Below are positions 17,801-26,011 of a stretch of DNA of 64,000 bases, piece after piece. Location: assembly GCA_035536995.1 (NCBI GenBank), contig DATLNB010000067.1, forward strand, positions 1-64,000. The letters are read 5' to 3'. Made by a program: the position numbers and the translations under genes. This DNA comes from AV80 sp035536995. Its GTDB lineage: Bacteria; Verrucomicrobiota; Verrucomicrobiia; Chthoniobacterales; UBA10450. The notes beneath the pieces are model-generated. The model had not been told where the DNA came from. It searched no databases and was given only the letters and a program-made list of their open reading frames with translations. Within the stretch, counting starts at the first letter, position 1, and every line of letters begins with the position of its first letter.

Positions 17801-18785
17801 CTTCGAGCGTTTCAATGGGGACCTCGCGGGCGGCCCCTTCTCCGTCGCCGGACAAGTGACGTTCCCGAAGCTGACCGAACCGAACCTCGACTTTCAGCTC
17901 AAGGCCCAGAGCGTTTTGGTCGCGCGTAACGATACCCTCACGGCCCGCGCCGATGCCGACCTGCGGGTCATTGGCCCGCTCAAGGCCGCGACGGTGACCG
18001 GCAGCGTTGCCCTGACGAATTCTTCTCTCCTGAAAAATCTCGACCTCATTCCCATCGGTCTTCCTGGCCGGCCAGCTCCGCAGCCTCCGTCCGATCGCCC
18101 CGATTTCTCCGTGACCGATCCGCCGATTCGGGACTGGAAATTCGACATCGCGGTGACGACGAAGGACCCGTTCATGATTCGCGGGAACCTGGCGAACGGC
18201 GGCGCTGTGGTGGACATCAAGGTGACCGGGACCGGGCTGCGTCCGGCGCTTCAGGGAGTCGTCAGGCTCGAGAATGTCGAGGCCACCCTGCCGTTCAGCC
18301 GCCTTGAGATCGGCTCGGGTCTTCTCTACTTCGATCCGAGTGATTCGTTTAACCCGAAGATCGATTTGCACGGCACATCGCTCATCCGCGACTACACCGT
18401 GCACGTTTATGTTTACGGGACCTCGCTCGCGCCGGAAGCGGTCTTCACGAGCGAACCCCCTTTGCCGCAGGAGGAAATCATCTCGCTCCTCGCTACCGGG
18501 ACGACCCGCGAAGAGCTGACCGGCAACAACAACGTCCTGGCCGGCCGGGCCGCCATGCTCCTCGTCCAGCAGCTTTACCGGAAGGTTTTCAAGAAGGGCG
18601 AAGCGACCAAGAGCAACTCGGTCTTCGATCGGTTGCAGGTCGATGTTGGTAACGTCGATCCGCGAACAGGACAACAGACCGCGACCGCGCGGTTGAAGTT
18701 GAACGAACAGTTTGTCTTAATTGGCGATCTTGGGGTGGGGGGAGATTTTCGCGGCATGGTAAAGTATCTGATCCGATTCAAGTGA
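14898..18785 (+). CDS. TamB-like translocation/assembly module protein
   Basis: A 1295-residue protein. A signal anchor at about residues 15-36 (WWWWTGRALILLLALFLIF) is followed by a very long beta-strand repeat region of AsmA/TamB type. The C-terminal TamB (DUF490) domain is at about residues 950-1295, with VEATLPFSRLEIGSGLLYFDPSDSFNPKIDLHGTS, then the LAPEAVFTSEPPLPQEEIISLLATGTTREELTG signature and a final TARLKLNEQFVLIGDLG strand. TamB bridges inner and outer membrane and moves lipids or helps insert autotransporters. It is followed at one base by the BamA/TamA-like gene, the standard operon. Confidence 0.9.
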   Translation: MDENFLGLSRPPRTWWWWTGRALILLLALFLIFHRPILFRIGRALADHYAAKANLKIDCTLEGTIFTSLGVRNLHVSPIGSTIVESIDVDSIRVQYSLWDLVRRGMTEVLKSAEVRNARVILDPTKAALKPKVPPPDEPMKLFPVFPERLLISDASVLVRSTTEKPDFVLEHLVLELDPKRPGELRAGLLQIPNADAWKNIAGKTSYTNKNLVISGLVFDEQNQFRLIAFDASHIAAGSLEVVLDASLAGGTIAGSVALSETKQSLNTKLRLVAENVSLDTLRGYLGRPPEFLAGDVERLAIEADGVINSPRTWVGSLQARINNLRQDTLFFDRVTLAATARDGTATLDGAEANNGANKIALKGSTDLPNHIREFGRNGANFEISGSLPDLQSLTARFPKPLTGTASITGTADIRDAVLRADLSFSGGPVAYGDASAAQVAGTLKASKQMPPPNQTKPYYSDLRSQIHLEMTDVRSAENIFDSVTADVVTEGPNVRLERFAGLRKNNSIVASGDYLLPENFDQIATQPGSVSLSIGAIELGDYWPEDSPNRITGPMQVSGEVTLTNGRANGQLSLYSSNLKFRTVVVPEVSAQVVVSDNAVYVNDFTAKLNEIDFIAGHGVFSLDKPWHYSGKLSANVRDLARLKPILAAAGNNNDIAGSLVIDWEGSGDAADFKNSGRLKLVLEKGRYANLRALQANIDADYSPEGLNVPTIFLGSDKMSFQAILTAKGETLEVSKIQIDQGQAKYAAGYIALPFVWSRLGTGEPLFVSDGKVLVSFQSENLDLKKLFADLGAPALGTGLLNVKLDAEGTLEAVNGRLEVQMRDLHSAEYPKLEPATFNLVAELQNNTLNFNGRLQQTKIQPILLTGNVPFNIAKIIEEKRLDEDTPLTAKVQMPRSSVNFLRQFVPGVTQLDGDLVLDVNVGGTIAKPSLSGSGDITINMARFTNPTLPSLSGFKSRLTFDGDVLRFERFNGDLAGGPFSVAGQVTFPKLTEPNLDFQLKAQSVLVARNDTLTARADADLRVIGPLKAATVTGSVALTNSSLLKNLDLIPIGLPGRPAPQPPSDRPDFSVTDPPIRDWKFDIAVTTKDPFMIRGNLANGGAVVDIKVTGTGLRPALQGVVRLENVEATLPFSRLEIGSGLLYFDPSDSFNPKIDLHGTSLIRDYTVHVYVYGTSLAPEAVFTSEPPLPQEEIISLLATGTTREELTGNNNVLAGRAAMLLVQQLYRKVFKKGEATKSNSVFDRLQVDVGNVDPRTGQQTATARLKLNEQFVLIGDLGVGGDFRGMVKYLIRFK

Positions 18786-18786
18786 G

Positions 18787-20947
18787 ATGAGCCGCGAAGA
18801 ACCAGGGGAAAAACGCTGTAGCCGCTGTGACGATTTCTTTCCTCGGCGTGGCCGCCTTTGCCCAGACCGCAGTGAAGGTTCCGCGCCCCGAGGAAAAGGA
18901 TAAGGCGGAAAAGGCGGTCAAGAAGGAGCAGGAAAAAAAGGCGCAGCGAACCAGCGTAATCGAGTTCCGGGGCAATGCGGCGTTCAAGGAGAAGGAGCTG
19001 CGTTCCATCTTGAAGGAACAGATCACCACGATCGATGATTACGGCCTGACCCCGGCCCGTGGAGACGACACGGCCTTCTTTCTCGAGCTCTTTTATCGCA
19101 AGCACGGCTACGCCAAGGTGAGCGTCCGTTACAACATCGAAGGCGACCGGCTCCGGCTCGATATTGATGAGGGGCCGCTCGTCACGCTCGGCCTCGTCAA
19201 TTTTGTCGGCAATCAGCACCAGCCGTCAGAGATCCTTTTCGATTATGCGGTCGGGCCCACCCGTGAGCGGTATTCCAGCATGCAAAAGAATCTGCCGTTC
19301 GTGGCCGCGGACGTGGAAGAGGGCGCGGATTTGGTTCATCGCCTTTACATCGCGAACGGCTACCTCGATGCCGCGGTCGAAAAGCCGATCTATCACTACG
19401 CGGATGACGGGACCCGGGTTGATGCGACAATTCCAATAACCGAGGGCCGCCAATACTCCTTTGGCCAGATCAGTTTCTCCGGCGAGACCATCTACGGTTC
19501 CGAGGCTTTGCACGGGCAGCTTCTTGATCTGGTCGAGCAACCTTACACCGACGGCCGCGTCTCAGACATCCCGCGGCGTCTCCAAAGTTATTATCGCGCC
19601 CGGGGTTATTATGAAGTGAAGGTCGAGGCGATCGGAAACCCGCCCGCTCACCGCCACGGCAAGGTTCCGGTGCTGGTGTCGGTCACCCCGGGCCCGCTCT
19701 ACCACTTCGATGGCGTGACTGTGAAAGGGCTGAGCAAGTTGCGCCCGAGCTACATCACGAGACGGTTCAGCAAATTCAGCGGGAAAACTTATAGCCCGGA
19801 GCTGGTTGACGAGAAGTTCCGGGAACTGATGAAGTCCGGGCTGTTTACGGTCCTGCAAATCAAGCCGACCCCGGTGGGAGGCAACGCGCTTCGGCTCGAC
19901 GTTTCCGCCGAAGAAGCGCGGAGCAAGGAGTTCGGGGTGGCGCTCGGCTACGGCTCCTACGCGGGCCCAATCATTGGAGCCAGCTTTCGCGATCGCAATT
20001 TGTTTGGTTATGGCCGGCCGATCTCCACCCTCGCTGAGTGGTCGGGTCGCGGCTACAAATGGGAAATCCTCTGGGAAGACCCGTACTTTTTCGACAGCGA
20101 TTTCGGGTTCAAGGCGAAACTCTCGGCGCTCACTTTCGACTTTGATGGATACGAGAAATTCGAAACGGGCTTGCGCCTCGATCTGACTCGAAAAATCAGC
20201 AAGCAATACGAGCTCGGCCTTGTCTTTTCCGCCCGCCACGTAGACGTGACGAGCGCAGACATCGATCCGATCTTGCTCGGCGACACCTCCTATTTCGTGA
20301 GCTCAATCGGCCTCACCCAGACTCTTGATCTGCGCGATAGCAAGGTGAACCCGACCCGCGGGCTGGTCATCGATAACACCATCGATTTCGCGACGAGCGC
20401 GCTCGGCAGCAACGTGGACTTTGTTCGCAGCACCGGTCGCCTCACCTATTTTCTCCCGATCGGCCACGAACCAAAGCCGGGATTCCCGGATCGCCGCACC
20501 CTCCTCGCGGTGGGAGCTCGGGCCGGCATCATTCATAGTCTCGACAGCGATGGCACTTCGCCGGCCGAGATCCCGATCGATGAGCGTTTCTTCAATGGCG
20601 GCAGCACGACCGTCCGGAGCTTTACCGAGCGCGATCTCGGCCCGCACGACCACGATCACCCGATCGGCGGCGAATTTTTCACTGTCTTCAATGTTGAGTA
20701 CACTTTCCCGGTTTACGGCGAACTGCTTGGCGCCGTCTTTTTCGATGCCGGTAATCTCCTGCCGAACTCGGCCGACCCGTTCGAAAAGGTGACCGCCGGG
20801 CTTGACGACATGCGCTACGCCATCGGCGTGGGCTTGCGCTATAAATTGCCCATCGGGCCCGTCCGGATCGATTACGGCTACAATCCCGATCGTCGTGCCG
20901 GTGAGGACATCGGCGCGTTCCATTTCAGTTTCGGTTTCGCGTTTTAA
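18787..20947 (+). CDS. BamA/TamA-like outer-membrane assembly protein; start probably frameshifted
   Basis: A POTRA-plus-barrel Omp85 protein of about 706 residues from the in-frame GTG at 18827. POTRA-like repeats occupy roughly residues 40-350 (SVIEFRGNAAFKEKELRSIL; GLVNFVGNQHQP; YHFDGVTVKGLSKL), and the D15 barrel is at about 370-706 with RFFNGGSTTVRSFTERDLGP and the end FHFSFGFAF. The GTG start leaves an uncharged N terminus MTISFLGVAAFAQT. Reading from the ATG at 18787, which directly follows the tamB stop, one extra base near 18794-18798 breaks the frame. Without it the N terminus would be MSRKNQGKNAVAAVTISFLG, a normal Sec signal. It forms a pair with tamB. Confidence 0.88.
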
Positions 20948-20974
20948 GACCACCGCGGCCTGCGGAAACGTTTT

Positions 20975-21036
20975 TTGTAGGGCGTCTCTGTGAGACGCCG
21001 TCTTATCTGCCCGGCGTCTGACACAGACGCCTACAA
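20975..21036. repeat. TTGTAGGGCGTCTCTG-family repeat pair
   Basis: TTGTAGGGCGTCTCTGTGAG at 20975-21000 is inverted at 21013-21036 (GACACAGACGCCTACAA). Each half can fold alone. The last A of the element is the first base of the start codon of the following glycosyltransferase. Related pairs occur at 28395-28459 and 63846-63970. Confidence 0.8.
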
Positions 21037-22052
21037 TGACACGCCGCACCTATCTCCTGCCGATTAGACGCGCGAATTTCTCCGAGCAGGAAACAGCGCG
21101 TCTGGGAGATTACTTTCGAGGTTTGGCGGCCGCGGGCTGCGATGTCCTGGTGGTTGATGGATCCCCCGCGGACGTGTGGACGCAACATGACGCAGCCTGG
21201 CGATCCGTCTGTCGCCATGAGCGCGTCGACCGCTCCTTCGGATTTCTTAACGATAAGGTGAACGGCATCCACACCGGGGTAAATCTAGCAGCGACTGAAA
21301 AGATCGTCCTCGCGGACGACGACATTCGCTACGGCGTTCCTGAGATCGATCGGGTATGCGCGATCCTTGATGACTTCGAAGTTGTCCGTCCCCAGAATTT
21401 CCTTTCGCCGCTTCCGTGGTGGGGGCGAATGGAAGCCGCGCGGATGCTGATCAATCGCGCCACGCTGCGGACCGCCGACTATCCCGGCACCTGCGCCTTT
21501 CGACGCGCGGCCATGCTCCGCGTCGGCCCCTATGACGGCGACGTCCTTTTCGATAACGAAGAGATCATCCGCCATTTCGCGCGAGAAGGCGCAACGGTGA
21601 AGTACGCGATCGACCTCTTCGTTCGGAAACGTCCGCCGACTCTCCGGAAGTGGATGGAGCAACGGCCCCGCCAGGCCTACGAGGATTTTGCGCTCCGAAC
21701 GAAGACCGCCTTGTTTTTCTCCATCCCCATCATTGGGACCGTTGCGGCGCTGTTCTCCGGCTGGAAGGGGATCGCCATATGGCTTGGCCTGATATTTCTC
21801 GTTTCTTTTTTCGTCGCGGTCGCCGGCAGGCTCCGGGGTGTGGCCCGGCACTGTTTCCCGTTTTCGGTTTGCTTTTCTGCGCCGCTTTGGGTTCTGGAAC
21901 GTTCAGCCAGCACCTACTGGGCGCTTTATTGGCATCTCGTGTACGGCGGTTATCCGTTCGGCGACAAAATCTTGTCGAAAGGGATTGGACGCGATTGGAT
22001 CAGCGGTGGCCGGATCGCCGCCAAAGCCGCGGCCCGCCAGACCGATCGATGA
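21036..22052 (+). CDS. Glycosyltransferase family 2-like membrane protein
   Basis: A 338-residue protein. The N-terminal half is GT-A-like: YLLPIRRANFSEQETARLGDYFRGL, then ATEKIVLADDDIRYGV with the DDD (DxD) metal-nucleotide motif at about residue 93, and a FDNEEIIRHF acceptor-site block near 170. Two or three hydrophobic segments at about residues 225-275 make the C terminus membrane-bound. The acceptor is unknown. Its stop overlaps the decarboxylase ATG (ATGA), so both genes are translationally coupled. Confidence 0.7.
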   Translation: MTRRTYLLPIRRANFSEQETARLGDYFRGLAAAGCDVLVVDGSPADVWTQHDAAWRSVCRHERVDRSFGFLNDKVNGIHTGVNLAATEKIVLADDDIRYGVPEIDRVCAILDDFEVVRPQNFLSPLPWWGRMEAARMLINRATLRTADYPGTCAFRRAAMLRVGPYDGDVLFDNEEIIRHFAREGATVKYAIDLFVRKRPPTLRKWMEQRPRQAYEDFALRTKTALFFSIPIIGTVAALFSGWKGIAIWLGLIFLVSFFVAVAGRLRGVARHCFPFSVCFSAPLWVLERSASTYWALYWHLVYGGYPFGDKILSKGIGRDWISGGRIAAKAAARQTDR

Positions 22053-23488
22053 ACGAACCGATTCCTCATTTAGGAGACCTTCCACCAGACGAATTCCGGC
22101 GGCAGCTCCACCGCACCGCGGACTGGATCGCCGATTATCGCGAAAAGATTGCGCAGCACCGGATCTCACCGACGGAAAAGCCTGGCACGATCGCCCGGGC
22201 CGTCCCCGCGTCCGCCCCGGAGCAGGCCGAGCCGTTGCCCCAAATCCTGGCGGACGTGGACCGAATTGTCGTCCCGGGCATTGTTCATTGGGCCCATCCC
22301 CAGTTCATGGGTTACTTTGGATGCACCACGACGGCGCCGGGCATCCTCGCGGAAATGATTGCCGCCACCTTGAACGTGAACGCGATGACGTGGCGCACGT
22401 CGCCCGCCGCGACGGAGCTGGAAACCGTCGTCCTCGGATGGCTTCGTGAATGGCTCGATTTGCCGGACGAATTTGGCGGGGTCGTTTATGACACCGCTTC
22501 AATCGGATCGATGCACGCGCTCGCTGTCGCCCGGGAAGAAGCTGGCATCTCCGTGCGGACCCTCGGTTTGTCCGGGCGAACCGAACTCCCGATCTTTCGA
22601 ATTTACGTTTCGGACCAGGCCCACAGCTCGATTGAGAAAGCGGCGATCGCTCTCGGTCTTGGCGAACATAATGTCCGGAAGATCCCGAGCGACGATGCCT
22701 TTCGGATGAACGTCGGCGCCCTTCGCGAAGCTATCGCGGCGGACCTTCGAAAGGAATTCAAACCGCTCGCGGTGGTCGCGACGGTGGGCACGACTTCAAC
22801 CGCGAGCGTTGATCCAGTGCGGGAAATCGCTGGGGTGTGCGCCGAGCACGCGATGTGGCTCCATATCGACGCGGCCTACGGTGGCGGCCTCGCCTTGCTC
22901 CCCGAATTTAAATCGATCACGGACGGGTTCGATCTGGCCGACTCGATCGTGGTCAACCCCCACAAAATGTTGTTTGTGCCGTTCGATTTCAGCGCCCTAT
23001 ACGTTCGCGAGATCGAACGGCTCCGCCGGGTCTTTACCCTCGTTCCGGAATACCTGCGAGGCGACGCGGCCGGGGCCGAAATCAACTATATGGATTATGG
23101 GATCCAGCTTGGGCGCCGTTTTCGCGCGCTGAAAGCATGGATGGTCTGGCGCGCCTTTGGCCGGGAAGGCCTGGCAGCCCGGATCCGCGAGCAGGTGCGG
23201 CTCGCCCAGCTTTTTGCCAAGTGGATAAAAGAAGACGCGCGCTTCGAGCTCTCAGCGCCGGTCATGATGGGCGTCGTCTGTTTTCGCCTCAAAGCTCCGG
23301 ATCCGGCCGAGTCCGATCGCAAGAACGCGCGGATGGTGGAGTCGATCAATGCAACCGGCCAGACTTACCTGATGCAGACCAAGTTGAAGGGGCGCAGCGT
23401 CATGCGGCTTGGGCTCGGGAATGTGCTGACGACGGAGGATCATCTTCGCCGCGTCTGGGACATCATTCGCAGCGCCGAGGCGGTCTGA
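22049..23488 (+). CDS. PLP-dependent aromatic L-amino acid decarboxylase
   Basis: A 479-residue group II decarboxylase. The start at 22049 yields the family beginning PPDEFRRQLHRTADWIADY. HWAHPQFMGYF (residues 80-90) and MTWRTSPAATELE (113-125) form the substrate channel. His192 in DQAHSSIEKAA stacks on PLP, Asp274 in HIDAAYGG binds the pyridine nitrogen, and Lys306 in NPHKMLFVPFD forms the Schiff base. Products would be amines such as tyramine, phenethylamine or tryptamine; the exact substrate is not clear. It is coupled to the upstream glycosyltransferase and is followed after 93 bases by hppD. Confidence 0.92.
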   Translation: MNEPIPHLGDLPPDEFRRQLHRTADWIADYREKIAQHRISPTEKPGTIARAVPASAPEQAEPLPQILADVDRIVVPGIVHWAHPQFMGYFGCTTTAPGILAEMIAATLNVNAMTWRTSPAATELETVVLGWLREWLDLPDEFGGVVYDTASIGSMHALAVAREEAGISVRTLGLSGRTELPIFRIYVSDQAHSSIEKAAIALGLGEHNVRKIPSDDAFRMNVGALREAIAADLRKEFKPLAVVATVGTTSTASVDPVREIAGVCAEHAMWLHIDAAYGGGLALLPEFKSITDGFDLADSIVVNPHKMLFVPFDFSALYVREIERLRRVFTLVPEYLRGDAAGAEINYMDYGIQLGRRFRALKAWMVWRAFGREGLAARIREQVRLAQLFAKWIKEDARFELSAPVMMGVVCFRLKAPDPAESDRKNARMVESINATGQTYLMQTKLKGRSVMRLGLGNVLTTEDHLRRVWDIIRSAEAV

Positions 23489-23581
23489 CCAGGCTTGCGA
23501 GACCTTCCTCACCCCGCGGCAGGTTTGAAAGCTCGGTGCTTTCGGGTTAACGTGAATCTTCGGAAAGAATCCAATTAGCCT

Positions 23582-24715
23582 ATGGAAACGACTATCGCTG
23601 CTCCTAAACCACAACCGTCCACTGAGACGGATTTCCTGCCGCTCCAAGGGACCGACTACGTTGAATTCTGGGTCGGTAACGCCAAACAGGCCGCGCACTA
23701 CTACAAGACCGCGTTCGGCTTTCAGTCGCTGGCCTATTCAGGGCCCGAGACCGGCGTGAAAGATCGCGCCAGCTATGCGATCCGGCAGAACAAGCTCACC
23801 TTTGTCCTATCCACGCCGCTCCGCCCGAACAATGAAATGGCGGACCACATCGCGCTTCATGGCGACGGCGTAAAGTTCCTCTCGTTGAAGGTCGAAGACG
23901 CTACCTCAGCCTGGAATGAGACGACCAGGCGTGGCGCGAAGAGTTACATGGAACCGAAGACTCTCCAGGACGAGAACGGCCGCCTTGTCATGAGTGGCAT
24001 TCATACCTACGGGGAGACGGTCCATCTCTTCATCGAGCGCGGCGATTACAACGGCGTCTTCATGCCGGGTTATCGGAAGTGGGAATCGAATTACAATCCG
24101 CCCGACACCGGCCTGCTCTACGTGGACCATTGCGTGGGCAACGTTGGTTGGAACCAAATGAACCCATGGGTGAAGTTTTACGAGGACGTGATGGGTTTCC
24201 GTAACATCCTGACTTTCGACGACAAGGACATCTCGACGGAATACTCAGCCCTGATGAGCAAGGTCATGAGCAACGGCAACGGATTCGTGAAGTTCCCGAT
24301 CAACGAACCGGCCGAAGGAAAAAAGAAATCGCAGGTGGAAGAATACCTGGAGTTCTATAACGGCGAAGGCGTCCAGCATTGCGCGGTGGCGACCAACGAC
24401 ATCGTCAAGACAGTGACAGACCTGCAAAATCGCGGAGTCGAGTTCCTGAAGATCCCGACGACCTATTACGATACCTTGCCGGAGCGCGTCGGGCAGATCG
24501 ATGAAGATCTCGGACCGCTCGCCCGTCTCGGCATCCTGGTCGACCGCGATAACGAAGGCTACCTGCTCCAGATTTTCACCAAGCCGGTCGAAGACAGGCC
24601 GACCCTGTTTTTCGAGATCATCCAGCGCAAAGGCGCAAAGAGCTTCGGGAAAGGCAATTTCAAGGCCCTCTTTGAAGCGCTCGAGAAAGAACAGGACGCG
24701 CGAGGGAACCTGTAA
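23582..24715 (+). CDS. hppD: 4-Hydroxyphenylpyruvate dioxygenase
   Basis: A 377-residue non-heme iron enzyme that converts 4-hydroxyphenylpyruvate to homogentisate. It has two VOC-fold halves: residues 20-155 and 175-350. The iron ligands are His183 (YVDHCVGN), His266 (VQHCAVAT) and Glu345 (FFEIIQR). The C-terminal helix GAKSFGKGNFKALFEALEKEQDARGNL is the usual active-site gate. Length is slightly longer than bacterial forms of about 355 and resembles animal-type enzymes. Twenty-three bases separate it from hmgA, which uses its product. Confidence 0.97.
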   Translation: METTIAAPKPQPSTETDFLPLQGTDYVEFWVGNAKQAAHYYKTAFGFQSLAYSGPETGVKDRASYAIRQNKLTFVLSTPLRPNNEMADHIALHGDGVKFLSLKVEDATSAWNETTRRGAKSYMEPKTLQDENGRLVMSGIHTYGETVHLFIERGDYNGVFMPGYRKWESNYNPPDTGLLYVDHCVGNVGWNQMNPWVKFYEDVMGFRNILTFDDKDISTEYSALMSKVMSNGNGFVKFPINEPAEGKKKSQVEEYLEFYNGEGVQHCAVATNDIVKTVTDLQNRGVEFLKIPTTYYDTLPERVGQIDEDLGPLARLGILVDRDNEGYLLQIFTKPVEDRPTLFFEIIQRKGAKSFGKGNFKALFEALEKEQDARGNL

Positions 24716-24738
24716 CAGCCTAACGAGAGGGTAAAGTC

Positions 24739-25923
24739 ATGCCGCAATATCAAAAGCTCGGTGAAATCCCGCGGAAGCACCATATCTGGTTTCATCGGAA
24801 CGGAGCCGGTCCTGGTTACAAAAACGAAGGCATCTACTACGAGCATGTCATCACGACCGAAGGCTTCAACGAGGCCTATTCGATCATGTATCACACCCGG
24901 CCGCCGACCCGCGTCCGGAGCGTCGAGTTGCTGAAGAACGAGCCGCTGAAGAAAGCGGGCGAAGCGCCGCTGCGTCATCATCACTTGAAGGCTGCCCATG
25001 TTCCGCGGCAGGGCGATCTCTACACCGGTCGCATTCCGATGATGTTCAATCAGGACATGGTCGCGTATCGCCACAAGCCCGCGACCACTTACAGCGACTA
25101 TGAATACTACCGCAACGGCGGCGCCGACGAGGTCATCTTTGTTTTCAAAGGCAGCGGCACGCTCGAGAGCATGTTCGGAAAGCTGCGCTATCGCGCTGAA
25201 GATTACATCGTTATCCCGCGCGGCATCACCTACCGGCTCGTGCCCGACAACGTAGCGGAGGAGGATTACCTCATCCTTGAATCGACCGGCCCGATTCGAA
25301 TTCCACGGCGCTACCTGAATCACGACGGCCAAATCCGGATGGGCTCGCCTTACTCGGAGCGTGATTTCCACGGCCCGAGCGAGCTGCTGACCATCGACAA
25401 GGAGGAAGACGTGCAGGTCCTGGTGAAAGACGGCGCGCGCTGGACGCGTGTGGTGCACGCGCATCATCCTTTCGACGTCGTCGGCTGGGATGGCTTCGTC
25501 TACCCGTTCACCTTCAACGCGCAGGATTTCGAGCCCATCACAGGCACCGTCCACCAGCCGCCGCCGATCCATCAGACCTTCGAGGTCAAAGGCTACGTCA
25601 TCTGCACCTTCGCGCCGCGCATGCTCGATTACCACCCGGAAGCGGTGAAGATCCCATGGGTCCACGACAACGTCGAAGCGGACGAAGTTCTGTTCTATGT
25701 CCGCGGCAATTTCGGTTCGCGGAAAGGAATCGAAGCCGGCTCGATCACCTTGCATCCACGCGGAATTCCGCACGGGCCGCATCCCGGGACGATCATGGCC
25801 AGCAAGGATGCGCAGCGGACTGAAGAGCTCGCCGTGATGTTCGATACGGAGCACACGCTCGAGCTGACCGAGCAGGCCGTCGCTCTGGACGACGAGAAAT
25901 ATCCGCTGAGCTGGCTGGATTAA
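24739..25923 (+). CDS. hmgA: Homogentisate 1,2-dioxygenase
   Basis: A 394-residue cupin-fold iron dioxygenase that opens homogentisate to maleylacetoacetate. It starts MPQYQKLGEIPRKHHIWFHRNG, after a GAGAGG ribosome-binding site. Iron-site residues are the His309 with the following acidic stretch (WVHDNVEADEV) and His345 in GIPHGPHPG. The length is that of the shorter bacterial subgroup, about 390, rather than the 430-445 of the classical enzyme. The next enzymes, maleylacetoacetate isomerase and fumarylacetoacetase, are not in this window. Confidence 0.95.
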   Translation: MPQYQKLGEIPRKHHIWFHRNGAGPGYKNEGIYYEHVITTEGFNEAYSIMYHTRPPTRVRSVELLKNEPLKKAGEAPLRHHHLKAAHVPRQGDLYTGRIPMMFNQDMVAYRHKPATTYSDYEYYRNGGADEVIFVFKGSGTLESMFGKLRYRAEDYIVIPRGITYRLVPDNVAEEDYLILESTGPIRIPRRYLNHDGQIRMGSPYSERDFHGPSELLTIDKEEDVQVLVKDGARWTRVVHAHHPFDVVGWDGFVYPFTFNAQDFEPITGTVHQPPPIHQTFEVKGYVICTFAPRMLDYHPEAVKIPWVHDNVEADEVLFYVRGNFGSRKGIEAGSITLHPRGIPHGPHPGTIMASKDAQRTEELAVMFDTEHTLELTEQAVALDDEKYPLSWLD

Positions 25924-26011
25924 CCCGGGCTTAAGCCGGCGGCCGAATTCGCTGCAACGGGAGACGACGGCGCTTGTCTTTTTCGGTAGGACGCGGTTAT
26001 TCTGGGCCGCG

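Noticed and set aside
17493..18674. 393-residue open frame antisense to tamB
   Set aside because: No domain or start context; tamB on the plus strand has its full C-terminal signature there.
23525..23552. Possible -35/-10 (TTGAAA, TTAACG) upstream of hppD
   Set aside because: Spacing of 16 is acceptable but the -10 is weak and the match could be chance; not listed as a promoter.
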